From: Georgenia satyanarayanai
Lineage (GTDB): Bacteria > Actinomycetota > Actinomycetes > Actinomycetales > Actinomycetaceae
DNA length: 64,000 nt
Assembly (NCBI RefSeq): GCF_023715365.1
Contig: NZ_JAMBNZ010000002.1
Span: forward strand, 1 to 64,000
Reading direction: 5' to 3'
Below the pieces are notes generated by a model, which did not search any database, was not told the DNA's origin, and saw only the letters and a list, made by a program, of their open reading frames with translations. Position numbers and translations under genes: made by a program. Of this stretch, positions 7,717-15,317 are shown piece after piece. Within the stretch, counting starts at the first letter, position 1; each line of letters opens with the position of its first letter.

Positions 7717-8346
7717 TCAGCGGAGCCTGGATCGTGCCTCGTCCAGGAGGTCGGCGGGGGCGAGCCACATCGAGGGGTAGTCGCCCTGCCAGACCTGGTT
7801 TCCCTCGGCGTCGATGAGGACGAACCCGTGCCCGGGGACCCCGGGGTGCATCCCGGTCCCGAGGGTGCCGTAAGCCTCGGAGACCGTGCCGTCGTCCAGC
7901 AGATAAGGGGTGGTGGCCCCGTAGCGCTGCATGTCGAGGCGGATCTGCTCGGCGGTGTTCATGACGATGGGCAGGACGGTGATGCCGGCCTCGGCGAAGC
8001 CTGGCTCCTTCTCGATCTCGGCCATCTGCACGGTGCACGAGGCGCAGCCGGCGCCCTCGTTGAAGTACAGGATGACTGGGTCGCCGCGGAGCTCGGACAG
8101 GGTCACGGTGGTCCCGGCCGTGGTGGGCAGGGTGAAGTCGGGGGCGCGGCGAGTCTCCTCGGAGCTGGCCGTTCCGGAGGTGGCCAGGGCGTAGGCGGCG
8201 GCCGCGACGACTGCGAGGAGCGCGCAGATCCCGAGGATCCGCCGACGGCGGGCCTTGCTCGCGGCGGCGTGCGCCCGGGCCTTCTCCTCGGCGTGCTTCT
8301 GCCGGACCCGGTCCTTGGCGCTGAGGTGAAGGGTGGAGCTGGTCAT
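7717..8346 (-). CDS. Membrane-anchored TlpA/AhpC-like thiol protein
   Basis: A 209-residue protein. A charged cytoplasmic N-terminus of about 37 residues rich in Lys/Arg/Ala is followed by one membrane span (ILGICALLAVVAAAAYALA) and an external redoxin domain. The active site is CASC (in NEGAGCASCTVQ). Downstream are PYLLDDG and HGFVLIDAEGNQVW, typical of peroxiredoxin/TlpA folds. The start overlaps the stop of the CcdA/DsbD-like gene by 4 bases, so the two are translationally coupled. It is probably the extracytoplasmic thiol carrier fed by that membrane protein. Confidence 0.85.
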   Translation of the reverse strand: MTSSTLHLSAKDRVRQKHAEEKARAHAAASKARRRRILGICALLAVVAAAAYALATSGTASSEETRRAPDFTLPTTAGTTVTLSELRGDPVILYFNEGAGCASCTVQMAEIEKEPGFAEAGITVLPIVMNTAEQIRLDMQRYGATTPYLLDDGTVSEAYGTLGTGMHPGVPGHGFVLIDAEGNQVWQGDYPSMWLAPADLLDEARSRLR

Positions 8347-9296
8347 CGGGGCAGTCCTTCGGTGTCGTGGCTCGGGTGGCAGGCGGGTGGCGCCTGGGCT
8401 GCGGGCTCGGGATCGGGATCGGGGGTGTGGGCCCGGGTGCGTCGGTCGCGCAGGGTGAAGAGCACGAACACGCCTGCCAGGGCGAGGAGGCCCGCGCCGA
8501 GGAGGGGTTCGGGCAGGGGGCTGAGCCAGTCCTGCAGGCGGCCCAGCGTGGTGGCGAGCCAGTCGCCGATGGTGCTTTGCACCGCCCCGCCGCCGGTCAT
8601 CTCGGTGCTGCCGGCCAGGGTGATGACCCAGATGCCCATGACGGCGAAGGCCATCGCGACAGCGAGGTTGACGGTGTTGGTGACCAGGGTGCGCCCGCCG
8701 AGGCGGATCTTGAGGAGCCGGGCCTGGAAGAGGCGGCGTTCCCCGAGGCGGGCCTTGTCCCAGATCAGGGCCATGACGAAGAGGGGGAAGACCATCCCGA
8801 ATACGAACGCCAGGCCCAGGGCCACTCCTCCGGCGGCGGACCCGGAGAGCACCGACAGTGTCATGACGCCCGCCAGGACGGGGGCGCAGCAGCTGGAGGC
8901 GATCCCGGAGAAGACACCGAGGGCGAAGAAGCTGGCGCCGTCCCCGCGGCTGGTGTCCGGGGCGCGCAGGAAGCGGGGCAGGGACCACATGGTGCCCGAC
9001 AGGGACAGCCCGGCCAGCGCGATCATGAGCAGGCCGCCGGCCCAGTAGAGCTGGGTGTGGTACTGGTTGATGGCCCCGGAGAGCATGCTGATGCCCAGGG
9101 TGATGGGGACCAGCACCAGGGCCAGGCCCGCGGCGAACACGAAGGTCAGGGGCAGAATTCGCCATCGGCGGTTCTTCACCGCGCCGGCCAGGTAGCTGGG
9201 GGCGAGGAAGACGATGCAGCATGGCGCGAACAGGGCCACGCCGCCGGCGAAGAAGGCGGCCAGGACGCTGCCGGTGGTCAGGAGCTCACTTCCCAT
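8343..9296 (-). CDS. CcdA/DsbD-like membrane electron transporter
   Basis: A 317-residue polytopic protein with about seven hydrophobic segments. Cysteine pairs occur in the first span (LFAPCCIVFLAPSYL) and mid-protein (IASSCCAPVLAGVM), the CcdA/DsbD layout but with CC doublets instead of single Cys. The C-terminus is a charged, proline-rich tail. It lies between a small CxxC thioredoxin-fold gene and a TlpA-like gene, so this operon repeats the logic of the ccdA-tlpA pair at 1.3-2.7 kb with different family members. Confidence 0.8.
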   Translation of the reverse strand: MGSELLTTGSVLAAFFAGGVALFAPCCIVFLAPSYLAGAVKNRRWRILPLTFVFAAGLALVLVPITLGISMLSGAINQYHTQLYWAGGLLMIALAGLSLSGTMWSLPRFLRAPDTSRGDGASFFALGVFSGIASSCCAPVLAGVMTLSVLSGSAAGGVALGLAFVFGMVFPLFVMALIWDKARLGERRLFQARLLKIRLGGRTLVTNTVNLAVAMAFAVMGIWVITLAGSTEMTGGGAVQSTIGDWLATTLGRLQDWLSPLPEPLLGAGLLALAGVFVLFTLRDRRTRAHTPDPDPEPAAQAPPACHPSHDTEGLPR

Positions 9297-9310
9297 GGCT
9301 CAGGCCCTTC

Positions 9311-9589
9311 TCACGCCGCGGCCGCGCGTAGCTGGAGAAGTTTCTCCAGCCGCCGCCGGGGGAGGCGTCCGCTGCTGAAGTACTCCTCGTCGACCAGGAC
9401 AAGGGGCGCCATGGGCGGGCGGTGGCGCAGGATCAGCCCGCGCCCTTCGTCGGAGTCACGCTCGAGGGTCCGCACCAGGAAGTCGAACCGGGTGCTGAGC
9501 TCGGCGAGGGCCGCGGCTGCGTCCTCGCAGTAGTGGCACGCGGGCGCCTGGACGACGGTGACGACTGTGGGGTGCTTGGTGGCTGCCAC
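9311..9589 (-). CDS. Small thioredoxin/glutaredoxin-fold protein
   Basis: A 92-residue cytoplasmic protein with a redox motif CHYC (in APACHYCEDAAAAL) right after the first beta strand, and a cis-Pro-like PPMAPLVLVDE later, as in glutaredoxin-like folds. The GTG at 9589 is chosen because GGAAGAGA lies 5-6 bases upstream; an upstream ATG at 9691 would start inside the promoter region and has no such site. It is first in the operon with the CcdA/DsbD-like and TlpA-like genes and may reduce them from the cytoplasm. Confidence 0.75.
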   Translation of the reverse strand: MAATKHPTVVTVVQAPACHYCEDAAAALAELSTRFDFLVRTLERDSDEGRGLILRHRPPMAPLVLVDEEYFSSGRLPRRRLEKLLQLRAAAA

Positions 9590-9662
9590 GAGTTCTCTTC
9601 CGTTGGTTGTCGTGTTCCCAAGAGCATCGGCCAGGTGACCAGGGCAATCGATCGACCTTCCA

Positions 9663-9682
9663 TGAAGAACCGATGAAGATCT
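9663..9682 (+). promoter_or_regulatory. CopR-like box between the thiol operon and copB
   Basis: TGAAGAACC-GA-TGAAGATCT is an 11-bp-phased direct repeat in the divergent region. It is 73 bases from the start of the minus-strand thiol operon and 103 bases from the plus-strand copB start. It is oriented towards copB but could serve either. Confidence 0.65.
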
Positions 9683-9742
9683 CTGCCTCATGGGGGCAAA
9701 TCGGGAATGGACCGCTGCCCGGGCTCCTTACGGCTGACAGCG

Positions 9743-9759
9743 ATACCCTCTAGGGGTAT
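9743..9759. promoter_or_regulatory. CsoR-type operator upstream of copB
   Basis: ATACCC-TCTAG-GGGTAT, a 17-bp palindrome with the same arms as the copZ and csoR operators, ends 26 bases before the copB start. Confidence 0.8.
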
Positions 9760-9785
9760 GCGGAACGATGGAATGAGGGGTTGCC

Positions 9786-12140
9786 ATGGGTATGCCACCG
9801 GGCCACGATCACGCAGGGCACCGGCCACGCGAGGGCCGGGACCACAGCGCACACGTCCACCACGACTCGGCTCACGGTCACGCGGGCGGGCATGGGGAAG
9901 GGAAGGCCACGCACGGGCAGGCGATCCCCACTGACGGCGTAGGTGTCACCGACCCGCTGACCGCCGCGGGACACGACTCGGCCGCGCACGATGGGCACGG
10001 GGAGCACACCGGCCACGACGGCGGGCACGACGCACACGCCGGTCACGCCGGTCACGACGCACACGCCGGCCACGGCGAGCACGGTGGTCATGGCGACCAC
10101 GTGGGGATGTTCCGTCGACTGTTCTGGATCATGTTGGTCCTGGCGGTGCCCACGGTGCTGCTTAACGGGATGTTCGCCGACCTGCTCGGCTACTCGCTGC
10201 CCGACGTGCCGGGGGTGGAGTGGGTGTCCCCGGTCCTGGGGACGGTCATCTACGTGTGGGGTGGGCGCCCCTTCCTCACGGGTGCGGTCGGTGAGCTGCG
10301 TTCCCGCAAGCCGGGGATGATGCTGCTGATCGGGATGGCGATCACCGTCGCCTTCGTCGCCTCGCTGGGGGCAAGCCTGGGGATCTTCTCCCACGAGCTG
10401 GACTTCTGGTGGGAGCTGGCGCTGCTCGTTGTCATCATGCTGCTGGGGCACTGGCTGGAGATGCGTTCCCTGGCTCAGACGTCCTCCGCGCTGGACTCAC
10501 TGGCCGCGCTGCTGCCCGACGAGGCCGAGCGAGTGGAGGGGGACCAGGTCGTCACGGTCGCCCCCGCCGACCTTCGTCTTGGTGATGTCGTCATCGTCCG
10601 CCCAGGCGGGCGGGTGCCGGCCGACGGTGAGGTCGTCGACGGCGGCGCGGACGTCGATGAGTCGATGATCACCGGTGAGTCACGGCCGGTGCCGCGCGCG
10701 GTGGGGGACCACGTCGTGGCCGGGACGGTGGCCACTGACAACGCGCTGCGGGTGCGGGTCTCTGCCGTGGGGGAGGACACCGCCCTGGCCGGGATCCAGC
10801 GGCTGGTGGCCCAGGCGCAGGCCTCCACCAGCCGGGCCCAGCTGCTGGCGGACAAGGCCGCCGGCTGGCTGTTCTGGTACGCGGTCATCGCCGCGGTGAT
10901 CACCGCCGTGGTGTGGATGTCCTTCGGGGTCCCGGAGAGCGCCCTGGTCCGGGCGATCACCGTCCTGGTCATCGCCTGCCCCCACGCCCTGGGCCTGGCG
11001 ATCCCGCTCGTGGTGTCCATCTCCACCGAGCGCGCCGCCCGCGGCGGGGTGCTGGTCAAGGACCGCGGCGCCCTGGAGCGCATGCGCGTGGTCGACACCG
11101 TGCTGTTCGACAAGACCGGCACGCTGACCAAGGGTGAGCCCGCGCTGACCGGCGTGACCGGGACCGGCGGGTATGAGACCGAGGAGCTGCTGCGCCTGGC
11201 CGCGGCCGCCGAGGCCGAGAGCGAGCACCCGCTGGCCCGGGCGATCGTCGCTGCCGCCGAGCACCGCGGCCTGCAGGTACCCCCGGCCGCCAACTTCCGT
11301 GCCGCGACGGCCGTGGGGGTACGCGCCACCGTCGAGGGCCGCGAGGTCCAGGTGGGCGGGCCCGCCCTGCTCGCCCAGCACGGCGCCGACCCGCTGGCCG
11401 CGACAGGGCCGTGGTCGCAGTCCGGTGCCACCGTCCTGCACGTGATCATCGACGGGCAGCTGGCCGGGGCCGTCGCCCTGGCCGATGAGGTCCGCGAGGA
11501 GTCCCGGCAGGCGATCGACGCCCTGCACCAGCTGGGCATCCGGGTCGTCATGATCACCGGCGACGCCGAGCCGGTGGCCCGGGCCGTGGCCGCCGAGCTG
11601 GGCATCGACCAGGTCTTCGCCCAGGTCCGCCCGGAGGACAAGAGCGAGAAGGTCGCCCAGCTGCAGCACGAGGGCCGCACCGTGGCCATGGTCGGGGACG
11701 GCGTCAACGACGCCCCGGCGCTGGCCCAGGCCGACGTGGGGATCGCGATCGGTGCGGGCACCGACGTGGCGATCGCCTCCGCCGGCGTCATCCTGGCCTC
11801 GGACGACCCGCGCTCGGTGCTGTCGGTCATCCAACTCTCCCGCGCCGGGTACCGCAAGATGAAGCAGAACCTGTGGTGGGCCGCCGGCTACAACATCGCC
11901 GCCGTGCCGCTGGCCGCGGGTGTGCTGGCACCGGTCGGGTTCGTCCTGCCCATGTCGGTCGGCGCGATCCTCATGTCCCTGTCGACCATCGTCGTCGCGC
12001 TCAACGCCCAGCTGCTGCGTCGCCTGGACCTCAGCCCCGAGGCCAGCACCGCCGCGGCGCACGGCGCCCCGCAGGTCCAGCCAGGCCGCTCTACGCGGCC
12101 TGCGGAGCCCCGCGAGACGGCCGTGGGAGCGCACCACTAA
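9786..12140 (+). CDS. copB: CPH-type P1B copper ATPase with His-rich N-terminus
   Basis: A 784-residue heavy-metal P-type ATPase. The first 105 or so residues are very rich in His and Gly (HGEHTGHDGG, HAGHAGHDAHAGH and similar) instead of a Cys HMA domain. The membrane metal site is CPH near residue 398 (VIACPHALG), which places it in the CopB (P1B-3) class. The phosphorylation motif DKTGT, SEHPLARAI, ITGDA and GDGVNDAPAL follow in order. AGGGG precedes the ATG. It is behind a CsoR-type operator and a CopR-like box, so copper induction through both systems is likely. Relative to CopA it probably handles Cu(I)/Cu(II) under heavier load; substrate is inferred from the motif. Confidence 0.93.
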   Translation: MGMPPGHDHAGHRPREGRDHSAHVHHDSAHGHAGGHGEGKATHGQAIPTDGVGVTDPLTAAGHDSAAHDGHGEHTGHDGGHDAHAGHAGHDAHAGHGEHGGHGDHVGMFRRLFWIMLVLAVPTVLLNGMFADLLGYSLPDVPGVEWVSPVLGTVIYVWGGRPFLTGAVGELRSRKPGMMLLIGMAITVAFVASLGASLGIFSHELDFWWELALLVVIMLLGHWLEMRSLAQTSSALDSLAALLPDEAERVEGDQVVTVAPADLRLGDVVIVRPGGRVPADGEVVDGGADVDESMITGESRPVPRAVGDHVVAGTVATDNALRVRVSAVGEDTALAGIQRLVAQAQASTSRAQLLADKAAGWLFWYAVIAAVITAVVWMSFGVPESALVRAITVLVIACPHALGLAIPLVVSISTERAARGGVLVKDRGALERMRVVDTVLFDKTGTLTKGEPALTGVTGTGGYETEELLRLAAAAEAESEHPLARAIVAAAEHRGLQVPPAANFRAATAVGVRATVEGREVQVGGPALLAQHGADPLAATGPWSQSGATVLHVIIDGQLAGAVALADEVREESRQAIDALHQLGIRVVMITGDAEPVARAVAAELGIDQVFAQVRPEDKSEKVAQLQHEGRTVAMVGDGVNDAPALAQADVGIAIGAGTDVAIASAGVILASDDPRSVLSVIQLSRAGYRKMKQNLWWAAGYNIAAVPLAAGVLAPVGFVLPMSVGAILMSLSTIVVALNAQLLRRLDLSPEASTAAAHGAPQVQPGRSTRPAEPRETAVGAHH

Positions 12141-12188
12141 TAGGGGCGTTGCCGTCGCCGCTGTCCTGTGGGACGGATCGGTGGCACA

Positions 12189-12224
12189 GGATGATGGCGG
12201 TCCAGGTCTGGGCCGCCATCATCC
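12189..12224. terminator. Terminator hairpin after copB
   Basis: GGATGATGGCGG (12189-12200) pairs perfectly with CCGCCATCATCC (12213-12224) across a 12-base loop, followed by GTTTCGTC. It sits 49 bases after the copB stop. Confidence 0.8.
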
Positions 12225-12286
12225 GTTTCGTCGTCCACGACAATCGGGCAGGCGAGCACTACAGCGCGGGCCCTGGGTCTCGTCGC

Positions 12287-12306
12287 GTTTCTTCAGTGAA
12301 CCTTCA
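12287..12306 (-). promoter_or_regulatory. CopR-like box upstream of the divergent lgt
   Basis: On the minus strand this reads TGAAGGTTC-AC-TGAAGAAAC, again an 11-bp direct repeat. A candidate -10, TAGGAC at 12353-12358, lies 47 bases downstream in the direction of lgt. Confidence 0.6.
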
Positions 12307-12404
12307 TGCAACGGCACCGGACTTCTTCGTGCTCGGTGGTCATCGTGGTGGGTAGGACGCCTGCCGCCGTCGGCGGCGCGTCCCCACGATGATGGGAGGG
12401 ACCG

Positions 12405-13187
12405 TTGCGTCCGGTGCTGTTCACGTTCCTCGGGGTCGATGTCCAGAGCTACGGGGTGAGCAAGGCCGCGGCCGCGCTCGTCGCGGCCTGGCTGCTCGGT
12501 CGGGCCTTCGAGCGGCGGGCCCTGTGGAAGGACTCCGCCCACGCGCTGGTGCTGTGGGCCACGGTCTGGGGGTTCGTCGGCGCGAAGGTCTACTACCTGC
12601 TCGAGCAGTACCCGGCCATCACCGCGCACGACCTGGGCGGGATGGGGTTCACCTGGTACGGCGGGCTGGTGGGCGGGATCCTCGCGGCGCTGGTCGTGAT
12701 TCGCCGCCACCAGCTGCCACTGGACGTCGTCGCGGGCGCGGCCGCGGTGCCGCTGACGGTGGCCTACGGCATCGGTCGCCTGGGCTGCTTCGTCAGCGGT
12801 GACGGGACCTACGGGCGACCCACCGAGCTGCCGTGGGGGATGGCCTTTCCCTCGGGTGTGGTGGCCACCGACGTGCCGGTGCATCCCACGCCGCTGTACG
12901 AGGCGGTCCTCGCGGCCGTCGTCGCCGGTGTGCTGGTGCTGCTCGCCCGGCGGTGGGCGCCGGGGGCCGTGTTCGGCGCCTACCTGGGCCTGTCGGGCCT
13001 GTCGCGTCTGCTGGTGGAGTACCTGCGGACCAACGACCCGGTCGTCCTCGGGCTGACCCAGCCCCAGCTGTGGGCGTTGGCCAGCATCGCCGTCGGCTGC
13101 GTGCTGGTCGCCCGCCACCGCACCAGCCCGCGCCGGTCCACCGTCGAGGAGACCGACGACGCCCGCGCAGACCTGGCCGTGCGGTGA
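12405..13187 (+). CDS. Divergent prolipoprotein diacylglyceryl transferase (Lgt paralogue)
   Basis: A 260-residue, seven-span membrane protein of the Lgt family, which attaches diacylglycerol to the lipobox cysteine of prolipoproteins. Family landmarks are FTWYGGLVGG, GRLGCFVSGD (replacing the usual GRxGNxxNxE), VHPTPLYE and RLLVEYLR. The Asn and Glu of the signature are missing, so it belongs to a divergent subfamily and activity is uncertain. A conventional Lgt is encoded at 38.6 kb. TTG start with GGGAGG upstream. Position downstream of a CopR-like box and near DUF305/TlpA lipoproteins suggests it serves lipoproteins made under copper stress (inference). Confidence 0.8.
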   Translation: MRPVLFTFLGVDVQSYGVSKAAAALVAAWLLGRAFERRALWKDSAHALVLWATVWGFVGAKVYYLLEQYPAITAHDLGGMGFTWYGGLVGGILAALVVIRRHQLPLDVVAGAAAVPLTVAYGIGRLGCFVSGDGTYGRPTELPWGMAFPSGVVATDVPVHPTPLYEAVLAAVVAGVLVLLARRWAPGAVFGAYLGLSGLSRLLVEYLRTNDPVVLGLTQPQLWALASIAVGCVLVARHRTSPRRSTVEETDDARADLAVR

Positions 13188-13212
13188 CCGGCCGAGAGGG
13201 AGGGGAGCCCCG

Positions 13213-13377
13213 ATGAGCGCGGCGGTTGTGGTCCTGGTGCTCGTGATCTGCCTGGGCTTCATGGCCCTTGGCCTGTGGGCCATCCGGGCACTGTTCCCCG
13301 GCGAGGCCGCCGGCAGCCAGCCACCGGAGCGGCTCGCGGAGCCGGCGGCGACCAAGGAGACCACCCGGTCAGGGTGA
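13213..13377 (+). CDS. 54-residue single-span membrane protein
   Basis: The ATG at 13213 is preceded by the strong site GAGGGAGGGGAG. The frame runs to TGA at 13375-13377, overlapping the end of the convergent sensor kinase gene by 9 bases. One hydrophobic helix (AAVVVLVLVICLGFMALGL) is followed by a hydrophilic tail rich in Glu, Ala and Pro. It is 25 bases behind the divergent lgt and probably cotranscribed with it. No family recognised. Confidence 0.6.
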   Translation: MSAAVVVLVLVICLGFMALGLWAIRALFPGEAAGSQPPERLAEPAATKETTRSG

Positions 13378-14490
13378 GGTGTCCACGGGCAGCTCGACGG
13401 TGAACAGGGCACCGTGGCCGGGCCCGGCGCTGGTCGCGGTCACGGCACCGCCGTGGGCGTGGACGATGGAGTGGACGATGGCGAGCCCGATGCCCGACCC
13501 GCCGTGGGCGCGGTCCCGGGCCGCGTCGGCGCGGTAGAAGCGCTCGAAGAGGTGCGGCAGGTGCTCGGCGGCGATTCCGCTGCCGCTGTCGCGCACCGAC
13601 AGGCGCAGCGTGCACCCGGTGCGCTGTGCGCCGAGCTGCACCCGGCCACCGCCGGGGGTGTGCCGCACGGCGTTGTCCAGCAGGTTGGTCAGGACCTGGC
13701 CGAGCCGGTCGGGGTCGGCCGTGAGCACCGCTTGGCGGGCCTCCTCGGTGGCCTCGATCCTCAGCTCCACGCGCTTGTCGGTGAACCTGGCGGCGGCCTG
13801 CGCGGCGGCGTCCTCGATCAGCTCACCGACGTTGAGGGGCTGCCAGTGCATGCTCAGGCGTCCCTCCCCGGCGGCGGTGACCAGGGCAATGTCCTGGGCG
13901 AGGCGGGCCAGGCGCGCGACCTGCTCGCGGAGCATCCCCAGCGTCGGTTCGTCGGCCGTGACGACACCGTCGAGGATGCCCTCGAGGTAGCCGTCGAGGG
14001 TGGCCACCGGGGTGCGCATCTCGTGGGCGAGGTCACCGAGCATGCGGGTGCGGGTCTGTTCGATCTCGCCGAGGTCGGCGGCCATGGTGTTGAACGCGCC
14101 GGCGAGGTCGTCGAACTCGGTGCCCATGTGCACCTCGGGGACGCGGGCGGCATAGTCACCGCTGGCGACCTGGGCCGCGGCCCGCCGCACCCGTTCCAGG
14201 GACCTGGCGATGCGCCGGGTGAGGAACACACTGACGACCACCGAGGTCAGAAGGGCGGCGAGCAGCGCCAGGGACAGCGACAGTGTCCACGCCGTGGTGA
14301 AGGCCTCCTCGGCGTGGGAGACCACCGAGGAGTCCGCGGGCTCGGCCATGAGCATGTGGTCGTGGAAGATCTCCGGACCGATCGCCGAGGCGACCGCCCA
14401 CGCGGTGCCGGCCGCGACGAGGATGACCGCGACGATCGCCGCGAGGAGCCGGGCGCCGAGCCCCCACCGGCGGCGCGGTGCGGGACTCAC
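13369..14490 (-). CDS. copS: CopS-like sensor histidine kinase
   Basis: A 373-residue membrane kinase. Two membrane spans (about residues 12-34 and 66-90) flank a short external loop containing FHDHMLMAEP, whose His/Met residues could bind copper. A HAMP domain follows (about 90-145), then the phospho-acceptor HisKA motif LAHEMRTP and the catalytic ATPase motifs NLLDNAVRHT, DSGSGI and GSGIGLAIV. The start overlaps the response regulator stop by 4 bases. Copper specificity is inferred from the short loop, the surrounding copper genes and the CopR-like boxes; no ligand is shown directly. Confidence 0.85.
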   Translation of the reverse strand: MSPAPRRRWGLGARLLAAIVAVILVAAGTAWAVASAIGPEIFHDHMLMAEPADSSVVSHAEEAFTTAWTLSLSLALLAALLTSVVVSVFLTRRIARSLERVRRAAAQVASGDYAARVPEVHMGTEFDDLAGAFNTMAADLGEIEQTRTRMLGDLAHEMRTPVATLDGYLEGILDGVVTADEPTLGMLREQVARLARLAQDIALVTAAGEGRLSMHWQPLNVGELIEDAAAQAAARFTDKRVELRIEATEEARQAVLTADPDRLGQVLTNLLDNAVRHTPGGGRVQLGAQRTGCTLRLSVRDSGSGIAAEHLPHLFERFYRADAARDRAHGGSGIGLAIVHSIVHAHGGAVTATSAGPGHGALFTVELPVDTSP

Positions 14491-15200
14491 TGCCCGCTGC
14501 CCATCCGGTACCCCACCCCGCGCACCGTCCTGACGAACCTCGGCGCGGCGGCGTCATCCCCGAGCTTGCGCCGCAGGTGGGCGATGTGGACGTCGACGAG
14601 GTGCTCATCGCCTACCCAGCCCGGCCCCCACACCGTCTCAATGAGCTGACGGCGGGAGAAGGCCATGTTCGGGCGGGACGCCAGGGCCGCGAGGACGTCG
14701 AACTCGGTACGGGTCAGCGCCACGGGCTCCCCGTCGATGAACGCCTCGCGGCCCAGGACGTCGATGCTCAGTGGCCCGAACGACGCACCGGCACCGTGCG
14801 GGCCGGTGTCCTGGCGTGGGCGCCGGAGCATGGCGCGCACCCGGGCGACGAGCTCACGTGGGCTGAAGGGCTTGGTGACGTAGTCATCGGCGCCAACCGA
14901 GAGCCCGATGAGCTTGTCGACCTCCTCCACCCGGGCGGTGAGCATGATGATGTAGCAGTCGGAGAACGTGCGCACCGTGCGGCAGACCTCGATGCCGTCG
15001 GCGCCGGGGAGCCCGAGGTCGAGGACGATCACCCCCGGGTGCCACTGGCGGGCCCGGGCGATCGCGTCGCTGCCGTCCCCGGTGACCTGAACCTCGAAGC
15101 CGTGCCGCTCGAGATAGCTGGCGACCAGTCGGGCCAGCGGGGCTTCGTCGTCGACGACGAGCACGCGGGGCAGGTTCACGTCAGTAGGGACCGCAGTCAT
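14487..15200 (-). CDS. copR: CopR-like OmpR/PhoB-family response regulator
   Basis: A 237-residue regulator. The receiver domain has the acidic pair VVDDEA, the phosphorylated Asp in VIVLDLGLPG, the Thr in IIMLTAR and the Lys in VTKPFSPREL. A winged-helix DNA-binding domain follows (about residues 140-235; RTVRGVGYRMG at the end). I use the ATG at 15200, with GGTGAGA 9 bases upstream; ATGs at 15209 and 15215 are alternatives. Proteins of this family bind 11-bp-phased direct repeats, which is the form of the four TGAAGA repeats near the copper genes, so this is their likely regulator. Confidence 0.85.
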   Translation of the reverse strand: MTAVPTDVNLPRVLVVDDEAPLARLVASYLERHGFEVQVTGDGSDAIARARQWHPGVIVLDLGLPGADGIEVCRTVRTFSDCYIIMLTARVEEVDKLIGLSVGADDYVTKPFSPRELVARVRAMLRRPRQDTGPHGAGASFGPLSIDVLGREAFIDGEPVALTRTEFDVLAALASRPNMAFSRRQLIETVWGPGWVGDEHLVDVHIAHLRRKLGDDAAAPRFVRTVRGVGYRMGSGQ

Positions 15201-15317
15201 GCCGTTCATTCTCACCGTCGGCGTGGCGATCGGTTCCAGGCTCGCTGGACCTCAGGCCCATCCGCGCCCAGGTGTGAGCATCGCGGCAGCTCTCGCGCCC
15301 GAGTGGGTCTTCCAGCG

